Positions 44,850-54,405 of a stretch of 64,000 bases of DNA are shown in pieces. The position numbers and the translations under genes were made by a program. Within the stretch, counting starts at the first letter, position 1; every line of letters begins with the position of its first letter. Origin of the DNA: Epichloe hybrida (Eukaryota > Ascomycota > Sordariomycetes > Hypocreales > Clavicipitaceae). The notes beneath the pieces are model-generated. The model worked only from the letters and a program-made list of their open reading frames with translations. It had not been told where the DNA came from and ran no database searches. The stretch spans positions 1,922,001 through 1,986,000 of the forward strand of contig JAFEKR010000008.1 in the NCBI GenBank assembly GCA_019022495.1. The letters run 5' to 3'.

Positions 44850-45292
44850 CATGCACATTCTCGCCTGCTCGTTTCCAAGACAAGCAAATGACGCTGGCAC
44901 CGAGTCAAAGCGGAGGAGAAGGGACCCATCTCTGGAATGAATGAGCAATGGGGCGGCTTTGACCTTTTTTGAGACCACTCGCTTCGCTCCCTCTGGTTAC
45001 GGACTAATTTTGGGCTCGTTTGCTTGTCTTGTCCCACGCACAGTCACTGCCCAACAAAAACAAACCTGGCATCAGTGACAACTCGCCATTCGCCATTCGC
45101 CATTCACCACTCGCCATCGCATCGGTTCGGTGAAGCCTGGACGCGTGTTCGAAGCAAGGCGCTCAGCCCGGTCCGTTGTCGTCAGTCACCAGCCTCGATC
45201 CTGACGTAGCTCTTTTGTGCTCGGTACGCTTGCCATATGGGTTTCGAGGGCGACTACGGACTATTAATAGAGGAATCTTGACGACGTGCCCA

Positions 45293-45370
45293 AGCAGCCA
45301 GGGAGAGCAGCCACGGAGAGCAGCCACGGAGAGCAGCCAGGCAAAGCAGCCGGGCAAAGCAGCCAGGGAC
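45293..45370. repeat. 13-bp tandem repeat, six copies, in the exchanger leader
   Basis: Six copies of AGCAGCCANGGAG-like units lie 36-113 bp before the exchanger ATG, so they are probably transcribed as 5' UTR. Copies differ at one to four positions. Confidence 0.9.
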
Positions 45371-45405
45371 GGGAAAGGACCAGACATCTCCCCATCTCTG
45401 TCAAC

Positions 45406-47700
45406 ATGACTTCTTGTAAGTAATGCTTCTTGTTTGTGTTTTTTTGCTTTGTCGATTCATCACATCGTCCGTCGTCACCATCGAATCGAGCACAGCCCCA
45501 TTGACAACGGTGCAAACATGACCCATTCCTCACCCGCATGTTCGCGATGGCATGCAGGAACAAGCATCGGGCCCAGCTCGTCCCAGTATTTCCCGCACAG
45601 AGTCGGTCGGTGTTGCTGCGAATCGTGGTTCATGGCCCGTCGAGATTCTCGTCTCAGGATCCCTGAACAACGAGACAGGAACCCGAAACGAAATCTTTGG
45701 GGAAATTTTGACTTCATCTTTCACTTCCAACCTCCCTCCATTCTGCATTCCTTTTATCCTCCGGCCCTCTTAACTTCGTCACTGGGCACTGGCTGGCGCA
45801 TGGCTAACAGTGGTTGCGACTTTGATCGCCATGGTAGTCAATCATTTCAAGAACAAGCGCGCGGCGCACAACATTCATCGATCCCAAGCCGATCAGTGGA
45901 ACCCTTTCCGTCACGTATCTTGGGGCAGCCGTGACAAGCGTCGAGAAACATGGGCGGGAGGTCAGTTGGAAGCACAGGATGAGCACAACACCGGCCAAGG
46001 ACTCACCCACGCAGTCACGGCACCGACACCAAGCAGCGCAATGCCCGGCAACCCCCCTTCGAATGCCGACACCGTGACCAGCCTGGGCAAGGGAAGCGAC
46101 GAGGCGAACAGAAGTAGAGGTACCAAGCTGTCAACAAGCGAAAATGCCGCGCGCGATCGTTCTCTGGAAGATGGCGACGCGGGGAAACTCAGAAATCGGA
46201 AAATGGATGATGATGGGTTCAGAACGGATGGCTCGCCTGTCGGCCTAGAACCAGAACCACCCACTTCTCCCGATGATAACAATGGCAAAAAGAAGGAGAA
46301 GAAGGAGGGCCTCATTCGCCATGTTCAGCCCAAGGAGCCCTTTACCGTGGCAAATCAGCTGCAGCGTACCTTTTTGAATTCGTGGATCAACATACTCATT
46401 CTCGCTGCACCCGCCGGCATCGCCATGAAGTACGCCAACGTGAGCGGCATTGTGGTTTTCGTCATCAACTTCATAGCCATCATTCCCTTGGCAGCCATGC
46501 TCAGCTACGCCACCGAAGAAGTCGCCCTGCGCACGGGTGAAACTCTCGGTGGTCTTATCAATGCTACTTTTGGAAATGCTGTCGAGCTCATTGTTGCCGT
46601 CATTGCTCTGGCTGATGGTAAGGTGGCCATTGTTCAGACATCTCTGATTGGATCCATCCTCTCCAACTTGCTTCTCGTCATGGGCTTTTGCTTCTTCTTT
46701 GGCGGCTTGCGAAGACAGGAGCAACATTTCAACCACACTGTTGCCCAGACGGCTGCCTCTTTGCTTGCCCTCGCCGCCGCATCAGTCATCGTCCCGTCTG
46801 TTTTTGAAAAGGCAGCCCCCAGGGTGGGCCAGGACGATATTGCCAAGATGTCCAGAGGCACTTCCATCATCCTTCTCGTCGTGTACAGCGCCTACCTGTT
46901 CTTCCAGCTCAAAACACACCAGGCGGTTTTCAACGAAGAGAGCCAGAAGGTTGCAGCAAAACCCTGGTCGCACAGAGGCATTGGCAACGGAGCAGTCAAA
47001 CAGGGCTTAGCCATGCCAAGCGCACTCATGGGTTATGCAATCACTGACAAGGACGAGAACCAGCGCCTGTCCAGGATGCTCATGAACCAGCGCCTCCTGG
47101 AGGCCGAGGAAGACGATGAGGCCGAGGATCCTCAGCTGCACTTCTTTGTGGCCTTGGCTACACTGACCGTGTGTACCGTCGTCATAGCATTCTGTGCCGA
47201 GGCATTAGTTTCATCGGTGGAAGCCGTGACTGCGGGTGGAGGTCTGAGTGAAGAGTTTGTAGGTTTGATCCTGTTGCCGATTGTCGGAAATGCCGCCGAG
47301 CATGCAACTGCGGTTACCGTTGCCATCAAGGATAAGATGGACCTTGCGATTGGCGTCGCAGTTGGTTCTAGTATGCAGGTTGCCTTGTTTCTAATCCCTC
47401 TTTTGGTTGTTATCGGCTGGTGCATGGGCAACCAGAACATGGATCTGAGCTTCGACCTGTTCCAGGTAGCAGTCATGTTTGTGGCCGTCTTGCTGACCAA
47501 CTATCTGATCGGCGATGGCAAGAGTCACTGGTTGGAAGGATTTCTGCTCATTTGTCTCTATGCTATTATTGCTGTCTGCGCTTTCTGTGAGTGCGCCCCC
47601 CCCCCTTTTACGTCGGTTTCATCATTGCAAGCCGCTGACAATCTTGTGCACAGGGTATCCCGACAGTCAACTTGACATGGCCAACGGCAGGACTGGCTAA
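45406..47700 (+). CDS. VCX1: vacuolar Ca2+/H+ exchanger (CAX/VCX1 family)
   Basis: Cation/proton antiporter that moves cytosolic Ca2+ into the vacuole. My model is 45406-45415, 45811-47586 and 47654-47700 (610 residues). The first exon codes only MTS, and its 395-bp intron is long for this genome, so an extra small exon within it is possible. About 185 hydrophilic residues, Lys/Glu/Asp-rich near their end, precede eleven or so membrane segments. The two CAX signature repeats are clear: GNAVELIVAVIALADGKV in the first half and GNAAEHATAVTVAIKDKMDL in the second. An acidic stretch (EAEEDDEAEDP) lies between the halves, as in other CAX proteins. The last exon adds WYPDSQ and a short tail. Confidence 0.9.
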
Positions 47701-48157
47701 TTTCTCACGTGTAACTTTGAGGATATATGTTTGGCGTTTTGGTTGCGGTCGTAGAAGTGGATGGAAGAATAACCATTCACGTACAGCTCACTTGCGTCGT
47801 TTTCTTTGTTTCCTTTTTTTTTTTTTTTTTTCTATCCGAAACTTGGGCATTTAAAACGGAAATCTGGGTTGTTTCTTGTACGGCCAGTGCTGCCTTCCCC
47901 CCCCCCCCCCCATTTTTTTTTAATTCCCGTCTTGATTTCATCTTTTCAAAAGACTACTACCTACTCATCACATGGTGTCTTTCTTCCCCAGCCATGACAT
48001 TTGTCCGTACCACAGTTGCTTCGTGGTCATGTTGTACATTACATAGCGCCTGGCTTCAGCTCTTTGAATGAGAGATGAGAGGGAAGGGCAGCAGTTACAC
48101 ACTCCAGCGTTGACAGACTAGTTAAGTGCTGTGAGCAATTTAAACCAAAGATGGGTA
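47701..48157. other. convergent 3' regions with homopolymer runs
   Basis: Contains long T and C runs (about 47815-47831 and 47899-47911) between the exchanger and dehydrogenase stops. No gene. Confidence 0.55.
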
Positions 48158-49141
48158 TTACAAGGACCACGCCCCGAGTTCATTCTCAGTCCAGTCCCAT
48201 AGTTCCTTTGCCAAATCCTCGTTACACGCCAGCCTACCAGCTTTCCCCGGCACGCCAACCGGCTCATAGTACTCTCCGCTGTCGATATTGGAGGTCGCAA
48301 CCGAGGCCCAGAGCTGGTTCTTGGCCCCTTGGTTGACGGGTGTAAACCAGTAGCTTGCCAGGGGCGACAGAAGCCTCGCCACCAAGGGCGCACCAGACAT
48401 GCCGTTGACCAGATTCGTCCTGACGACGCCCGGATGCACCGAGACGACGGTCAAGGCGGGGTGACGAGCGGCGAGCTGTCGCGCGAACAAGACATTGGCC
48501 AGCTTGCTCTGGCCATACCTCTCAAAGGGCTTCATGTCGGCGGCGGGCGTCTTGAGCGAGGCGAAGCAAATGCCCTGCTTGGGCGCCAGGAAGTGCGCGG
48601 CCCTCGAGCTCAGCACCACGACTCGCACGTCCGCGCCGCCGCCGTCCCGAGCCGCCGTCGTCTCCAGGGTCGGGAGGAGGAGCTTGGTGAGCAGGGCGTG
48701 GCCCATGTGGTTTGTGCCGAACTGCACCTCGTAGCCGTCCTCGGTGACGGCGGGCGCGGCGGCCATGATTCCCGCGTTGAGCATGAGGATGTCCAGACGG
48801 TCGGACTCGGTGGTGAGTCTCTGGGCGGCGCGCTTGACTGACGCGAACGACGTCAGGTCCAGCTCGAGGACGAGGATGCTGACGGCGTGGGCGTCGGCGT
48901 GGTTGGAAAGGGCGGCGTGTGATATCTCGTCGACTACTTTCTGCGCGGCGGCGACGTTGCGCGCGGCGAGCCAGATTTGCTTGGGCCCGTGCTTTGCGAG
49001 TTCGCAGATGGATTGCTTGCCGAGGCCGTTGCTGCCGCCCGTGACGAGGATCACTTTGCCTGCCAGGGAGGGTATGTCGGTGGAGGGGTCGAAGGGGATC
49101 GAGGCCTTGTCCGTCATCATGTGCTTGAGGATGGACGACAT
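48158..49141 (-). CDS. short-chain dehydrogenase/reductase
   Basis: Classical NAD(P)-dependent SDR of the retinol-dehydrogenase/WW-oxidoreductase-like group; the natural substrate is unknown. Single exon of 327 residues. The Rossmann motif is VTGGSNGLGKQ, the NAG motif is LMLNAGIM, the catalytic Ser lies in VVVLSSRAAHF and the active-site pair in YGQSKLANVLFARQ. The conserved SVHPGVVRTNL follows. Codon third positions are clearly more GC-rich than in the neighbours. It stands alone at the edge of the gene-poor stretch, with no biosynthetic cluster around it. Confidence 0.9.
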   Translation of the reverse strand: MSSILKHMMTDKASIPFDPSTDIPSLAGKVILVTGGSNGLGKQSICELAKHGPKQIWLAARNVAAAQKVVDEISHAALSNHADAHAVSILVLELDLTSFASVKRAAQRLTTESDRLDILMLNAGIMAAAPAVTEDGYEVQFGTNHMGHALLTKLLLPTLETTAARDGGGADVRVVVLSSRAAHFLAPKQGICFASLKTPAADMKPFERYGQSKLANVLFARQLAARHPALTVVSVHPGVVRTNLVNGMSGAPLVARLLSPLASYWFTPVNQGAKNQLWASVATSNIDSGEYYEPVGVPGKAGRLACNEDLAKELWDWTENELGAWSL

Positions 49142-50132
49142 GGTTGGGAGATGAGATGCTTGCGCGTTTACTCTCTTCTTTTTTTTTTTCCTTTTTTTTT
49201 TTTTTCCTTATTAGAGACGCCGTATTTGATGAGGCAGGATTAAAGAATGATCAAGACGGACAGAACGGGCATTGAGCAGGCAAGCAACTTGAACTTGCCC
49301 AGCCACCCCCTACTTTCTTCCGGCTTCCCGGCAAGTGTCCGCCAATTCCGTTGTTTCACCGTGCGCCTAGTCATTTTCGTCACTACTTTTGGTTCGCACT
49401 GTCTGTTTCATCTGCGGATCAGTCCTAGTCTTGTGGCCAGCCATGCAGATGGCCTTGACTAGCTTTGCAGTCTGCGACGCGAAAACGATTGTTGGTGGAA
49501 CCAAACTTGTCCCGTCTGCGAGTCGGCTTAGAACAAAGGTGTGTAGATGCCAATGCTGCGTCTTCTCCCACCACAGCGCAGTAGCAGGGACAAGGTGTCG
49601 ACGGTGCAACCCCTCTTTTTCCTTTTCAAGAATACGGATCCGATAGGCCTTCCAGTACCCAACTGGGAGACTTTGATGCCGCCGACGCAGTCTGCAATAG
49701 CTACTAGCTAGCCTCTCGATTCCAGCCCTCACTTTAGACCCTTGTTGTCATGGGCTGTTCTGTTCGTCTTTATCGGCTTGCGAATGCCACAAGCTGGCAG
49801 CTGACGATGGACTTGTTTGCCTGCAATGACGGCCGAATCCAGAGAAGAAAAAAAGAACCCACAGGAGACGATTAAGTGTTGAACGATACAATACAACATG
49901 GATTGGGAAGTAGCTTTCGGATACCGCTTCGTATTTTCTTGCAGCAACGGGGGTTCTTTTCTTCCTCGTATACCCCCACTAACACGTCTACTTTCCGGTA
50001 ACATGATTCACAATCTCGCACAGGATGAGTGGCTTTTGGAAAAGGTACGGGGTGAAATCCTGAGATGAGGCTATACTAGTCTCATCTTACATGAGTGAAG
50101 CTCGATTCCCCCTCCAATAGAAGCCGCCAACT
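49142..50132. other. intergenic region
   Basis: Starts with T-runs (about 49181-49205) in the dehydrogenase leader. The rest is unremarkable sequence with no supported gene, RNA or repeat. Confidence 0.5.
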
Positions 50133-50569
50133 TCAACAGGTTTCATCACAAACGCTGCCATCCGGGATTTTACCTTGATCTCTGTTGCAGCAAAACTGGA
50201 GCCCTATGCAATTGAATTAGGATATCGCAGTTTTTGTCAGGGATTCTCCCGGAACATACCGTCACGAATCTTCAATGGTCCATCTGTACAATTAAATTAG
50301 ATATATACCGCAGTTTTTGTCAAGGATTTTCCCGGGACATACCGCCAGCAATCTCCTCACCATCTGTGTAATTGAATTAGCTATGTATATCACAGTTTTT
50401 TTTTTTTTTGTCTCAGCTTCTCCCGGAACATACTGCTACGAATCTTCAATGGTGCATCTCGTGTATTTATCTTTGGAAGCTTCGATCTTCCAAGTTGTGG
50501 CGCAGCGACGGCAATGGAGAGAAGCGATAGACCAGCAAAGGCCGCAGAGAAAAGCTTGGCAGAATGCAT
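50133..50569 (-). CDS. small secreted cysteine-containing protein built from tandem mini-exons
   Basis: Not a family I recognise. Four exons (50569-50434, 50363-50343, 50283-50260, 50203-50133) encode 83 residues. The N-terminus MHSAKLFSAAFAGLSLLSIA followed by VAAPQ is a textbook signal peptide. The last exon ends in FCCNRDQGKIPDGSVCDETC, four cysteines that could form two disulfides. Exons 2 and 3 are 21 and 24 nt, all introns are phase 1, and introns (70, 59, 56 bp) share GTATGTNCCGGGA donors, CTAATT branch sites and YAG ends. The 3' end of exon 1 (APLKIRS) and exon 3 (GPLKIRD) code the same peptide; exon 2 has diverged (NGEEIAG). So the gene grew by duplicating an exon-plus-intron unit of about 80 bp. 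A TATAAAA box lies 111 bp upstream. Effector-like or host-interaction function is inference only. Confidence 0.72.
50207..50459 (-). repeat. three diverged tandem copies of an exon-intron unit (about 80 bp)
   Basis: Units at about 50459-50368, 50367-50288 and 50287-50209. Intronic blocks (donor, ACAAAAACTG, CTAATTYAATT) are better conserved than exonic ones. The first unit carries an A14 run in its intron, which makes it longer. Confidence 0.88.
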
Positions 50570-50582
50570 TTCTTCCGAGGGA

Positions 50583-50668
50583 GGTAAGTCAGATGAGGTC
50601 AAGGTAAGTCAGATGGTCAAGGTAAGTCAGATGGTCAAGGTAGGTCAGATGGGCTCAAGGTAAGGCGA
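50583..50668 (-). repeat. 18-bp tandem repeat, about five copies, in the secreted-protein leader
   Basis: On the minus strand the unit is CTTGACCATCTGACTTAC with small variations, placed between the TATA box and the ATG. On the plus strand it reads as repeated GGTAAGTCAGATGGTCAA. Confidence 0.9.
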
Positions 50669-50679
50669 CCGGAGGCTGG

Positions 50680-50686
50680 TTTTATA
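50680..50686 (-). promoter_or_regulatory. TATA box of the small secreted protein gene
   Basis: TATAAAA on the minus strand, 111 bp before the ATG at 50569. The 18-bp array lies between the two, so it is probably largely in the transcribed leader. Confidence 0.55.
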
Positions 50687-51557
50687 CCTCGTCCCTCAAA
50701 ACCACGTGTATTCGTGTATTACCAAATGACTCAAGTTCAATAAATGTTCGAGCACCGATCTTTCCGGAAATCAGCCCACTGGCTTGGGAATGCTCGGAAG
50801 AAGCGGGCGGCAATTGGAACAACAGGCATCGCTTTTCTAAAGTTCACATGTACGGGGTACAGGCCACTTTCACTGACTTGACGCGGTAGCTTAGGTATAT
50901 GTACTTACACAGAGAGCTGGGTTCAAAGTAATATGCCTTTTTTTAGGCTACTCTCTAGTACAGATCTTCAGGGGAATATATTCACAGAGGGGCTGGTGAC
51001 TTACAGGGGGTCTTCTTGTACTCGGCCTTATCACGGCTTAGTCATACTACATATCCCCCCCCCTGACAAGACCTGTGGGTCTGTTTCTAATTACCCTTGC
51101 AGGTGTGTAGAGTAGCCCGAGGCATTAATATAATAGCCTAGGGTATGTAAATAGCCTAAAGTAATACAGTTATCATTAGATTCTCTGTCATCGACTCATC
51201 ATCATCAAGTTGACATTAACAGCAGTCGCAACAGCAGCAGCGGCAACGGCAGCAGCTTGATCTGGTCACTCTAATAACAATTGTAATGTAAAACACCATT
51301 GTTATTATCTCCTTCTAAGCGAATCATTTCCTTGACAAGCCTCTCGTTCAATTTACCTGGTGAGGTGACGACCCCGCTGGCTAATTAGGTCCTTGTGCGG
51401 GGTCTTGTGCAGTCTTGTGCAAGGGATATGGCTTTTGACGCGGACCTCCTAGTGATGACGGAGTATGACATGGATTCTTCCATGAGGTACTCCGTAATAC
51501 GGATTACATATCTGACGAAAAACAAGGGATATCTCTACTTCGTATCGGATAGCCTTA
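50687..51557. other. AT-rich accessory spacer with a possible second inverted-repeat element
   Basis: Holds an imperfect inverted repeat (GGCTACTCT at 50946-50954, AGAGTAGCC at 51109-51117, with partly matching flanks) and a TACTCCGTA motif at 51488-51496. A CAG/CGG-rich stretch lies near 51226-51256. No coding gene is supported. Confidence 0.45.
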
Positions 51558-51795
51558 CAGTCTAACCCCTGAATGATTTTACACTCGCTACAAGCCCCAC
51601 GCGGGGCAGCCACTATCAGCTGTGAGTGGCTTCAATAAGTGGAGCTGTTAGGGATATTACAGGGGTTAAAAGGTACTAAGTTATCCTAGTAAATAGCATG
51701 TAATCTAAGGTATCTTTTACCCCACCTAGTAATTTTTTATTGGCCTGTTACCCCTGGTCATGTACCTCGTGTAAAATCATTCAGGGGTTAGACTG
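51558..51795. mobile_element. 238-bp MITE with 27-bp terminal inverted repeats and TA duplication
   Basis: The left end (51558-51584) starts CAGTCTAACCCCTGAATGAT and is repeated as an exact reverse complement at 51769-51795. Both ends are flanked by TA (51556-51557 and 51796-51797), the target duplication of Tc1/mariner/pogo-type elements. The inside has no coding capacity and a weaker nested inverted repeat (GGGGTTAAAAGG against a TCTTTTACCCC-like block). It is non-autonomous and would need a transposase from elsewhere. Confidence 0.9.
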
Positions 51796-52103
51796 TATTT
51801 TGATAAAGGGAAAGCGGGAAGCTACGCCCTACCCTACATACATACATATGTACTTGCCCCTGTGGACCCCTAAGCGGTCGGCCGGCTTATGACGGCATCG
51901 TCTTGTTGTCGCCTTGTTGTCGCCTGAGGCACCCAACTTCGGCTCAAGACCGGGATGGAAAAGTCAGAGACACGATCCGCAGTGCACACTGATGAGCCAG
52001 CACCTTCGAGAAGAATCCATTGGCCTGCCAACACCTTATCTGCGTGTTCTTGGTTTCATCTTCTGGGGCCAACAGCAGTTTCAATGATCTGGCATCGCTC
52101 GAA

Positions 52104-53825
52104 ATGAATTCCAACCTGTTCACCAAGGCGATTCGGCCTGCTCGGGCTCTTGCGCAAAGCAAGCTTGGCAGCCGACCGAAGATACAGCAATGCTTGAACA
52201 AGGGCGCCCACCTTCACGCCTCGGCGATTCGCATCGGCCGTCGCGAGGAGTGCAAGCGTGCGACTGATAGCCGCCTTCCTGGCGGCAAGAGGGTATGTCC
52301 GCAGTACCATCCTGCAACTTTTCGTTGGCCCCCTTGCTGATTCAACAACAGGCATTTCACAGCACCGATTCCTTTTCACAAAAAGATCCGTACCAAGTTC
52401 TCGGCGTGAGCAAGTCTGCGTCTGCTTCAGAAATCAAGAAATCATACTACGGACTGGCCAAGAAATACCACCCCGATACGAACAAGGACTCCGGTGCGAA
52501 AGAAAAGTTTGCCGACATCCAGTCGGCGTACGAGATTCTATCCGATCCGAAGAAGAAGGAGCAATACGATCAGTTTGGCGCTGCTGGCTTTGATCCAAGT
52601 GGTGCCCCGGGAGGTGGTGATCCTTTTGGAGCCGCCGGTAATCCTTTCTCCGGATTCGGGGCGCAGGGCGGCTTCGGCGGCGGCTTCAACTTTGAAGACA
52701 TTTTTTCGGCATTTACCGGCCAGCAAGGACCCTTTGGTGGCCGCCGAGGAGCACGCTCGAACCCATTTCAACAGGAAATTTTGGTAGGCGACAATATCGA
52801 AGTGCAAGCTAGCATCAGTTTCATGGAGGCAGCAAAGGGGACCAGCAAAACGATCAGCATTACACCCCTAACGGCATGCGGAACATGCACAGGCAGCGGG
52901 CTCAAGGCCGGAACTCAGCGTTCGCCATGCAAATCTTGCAACGGGACCGGCACGCGTCTGCATTTCATGCAGGGCGGATTTCAAATGGCCTCGACTTGTG
53001 GCACTTGCGATGGAAAGGGCACGTCGATTCCAAAGGGCTCAGAATGCCGAACCTGCTCCGGCAACGGCGTCGTCAGGGAACGAAAAAACATTACTGTTGA
53101 TATTCCAGCCGGGATTGAGGACGGCATGCGGCTACGAGTCGACGGCGCCGGTGATGCTCCGCCGACTGGGCAGTCTGCCGACCCCAATGCAAGAACCCAG
53201 CGCGGAGACTTGTATGTTTTCGTTCGCGTTGCCAAGGATCCTAGATTCAGTCGAGAGGGCTCAAATGTGCTTTATACGGCCAATATTCCTCTGACTACAG
53301 CATTGCTGGGTGGACAGGTCAACATTCCCACGCTCGATGGATCTGTCAATGTCAAGGTGGCCACCGGTACGAACACTGGCGACAAGATGACGCTTACTGG
53401 TATGGGCATGAAGAGATTGGGTGCTCGCCGAGGGGGTTCTGGAGACCTGCGGGTTGAGTTCAGGGTGAATATGCCCAAGTATCTCAGCGCCAACCAGCGA
53501 ACCATTGTGGAAATGCTTGCCGATGAGATGGGCGATAAGACGGCTAGACGAGTCATGAATGTCTCGTCGTCGCAAAAGTAAGGGAGAGAGAGAATGCTGT
53601 TACAAGCGCATAGAATCAGCACTAACCCACGTCACGTACAGCACCGATCGGTCCAACCCAGAATCGCACAAAAACGAAGGTTTTCTGAAATCCATGTGGC
53701 ATAATCTCACCAATCATCCATCACACCAAAATGGCCAGGCTGACAAGACCAGCTCCGACAAGAAGGACGACAAGCAAGACAAGCCAAATGATGAAAGCAA
53801 GAAATCCGACACCGCATCCGGCTAA
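52104..53825 (+). CDS. MDJ1: mitochondrial DnaJ (Hsp40) chaperone MDJ1
   Basis: Type I J-protein partner of mitochondrial Hsp70, working in matrix protein folding. Exons 52104-52292, 52352-53577 and 53642-53825 give 532 residues. The first 65 residues are basic and hydroxylated, as in a matrix presequence, ending near RAFHSTDS. The J domain follows ([13 protein letters not shown]... with the HPD of KYHPDTNK), then a Gly/Phe-rich linker, four CXXCXGXG zinc repeats ([32 protein letters not shown]) and the client-binding C-terminal domains. The last exon adds a Lys/Asp-rich tail containing [11 protein letters not shown], seen in fungal MDJ1 proteins. It converges on the next J-protein gene. Confidence 0.96.
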
Positions 53826-54405
53826 CCCTGTTGTCAACGTTGACTTACACGGTAGTCTGTATTATAGTTGTGAAAGAATTGTTCGAAATGGATAGAACGC
53901 GGGAGTGTGTGCATTCAAAGGTGTTGAAAAAAAGGCCCGAACTGGACAGCAAGTGGCGTTTCTCTACAGGCAGGACTTTTGAAGCCTTTATTGCGTTTTT
54001 GCATTGTCTCATGATCTGCGGGTTTTCAATCCAGATCCGTGTATTGTACATACTATGGAAGAATCTCTGATGGTAGATACTCTCTCTCAATTTTTTTTTC
54101 CCTAATGAGTTATCCCTCACTTTGCCATGAAGGCTACTTCATCTCAGCCTTGCTGTATCCGACAACACTATATTATGAGTAGAGAGCTCACTGAAGTGTG
54201 CTGTTCCAAATCAAGATAGCCCTCATTCCTTTGTGGATGCGCTCTGGATCAGAAACATCTCCCCAGAGTCGGTCCTTTCGTCAAGGCAATGCTCGAAATG
54301 AACAAACACAGACGCTCTCATCATTCTGGAAGGTGAATGCACATGAAAAAGAAATGACTTGTTACTCATTATATCATGATGAAACCCGTTCCCAACTGCG
54401 ACCCC
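53826..54405. other. convergent 3' regions
   Basis: AT-rich sequence between two stop codons. Short open frames only; no gene supported. Confidence 0.55.

Larger units (their letters stand above)
44080..45405. other. 1.3 kb intergenic region rich in tandem repeats
   Basis: Contains two TACGGAGTA motifs (44413-44421, 44538-44546), a (GGTT)n run, an 11-bp repeat array and, just before the exchanger ATG, a 13-bp repeat array. A cluster of near-identical CGCCATTCGCC units lies near 45083-45118. No gene is supported. Confidence 0.6.

Noticed and set aside
45060..45120. Possible CRISPR-like array (CGCCATTCGCCATTC)
   Set aside because: Simple contiguous short repeat without spacers, in a eukaryotic genome.
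47899..47911. Homopolymer C/T runs as regulatory elements
   Set aside because: Low-complexity slippage in a 3' region; nothing ties them to function.
48158..49141. Secondary-metabolite cluster around the SDR
   Set aside because: No PKS, NRPS, terpene, P450 or pathway regulator gene lies nearby; the SDR stands alone.
48329..49154. Plus-strand frames opposite the dehydrogenase
   Set aside because: Antisense shadows of a GC-rich SDR gene with no homology of their own.
51271..51308. Short hairpin TAATAACAATTG ... CCATTGTTATTA
   Set aside because: Imperfect, AT-rich and short; easily expected by chance in this AT-rich spacer.
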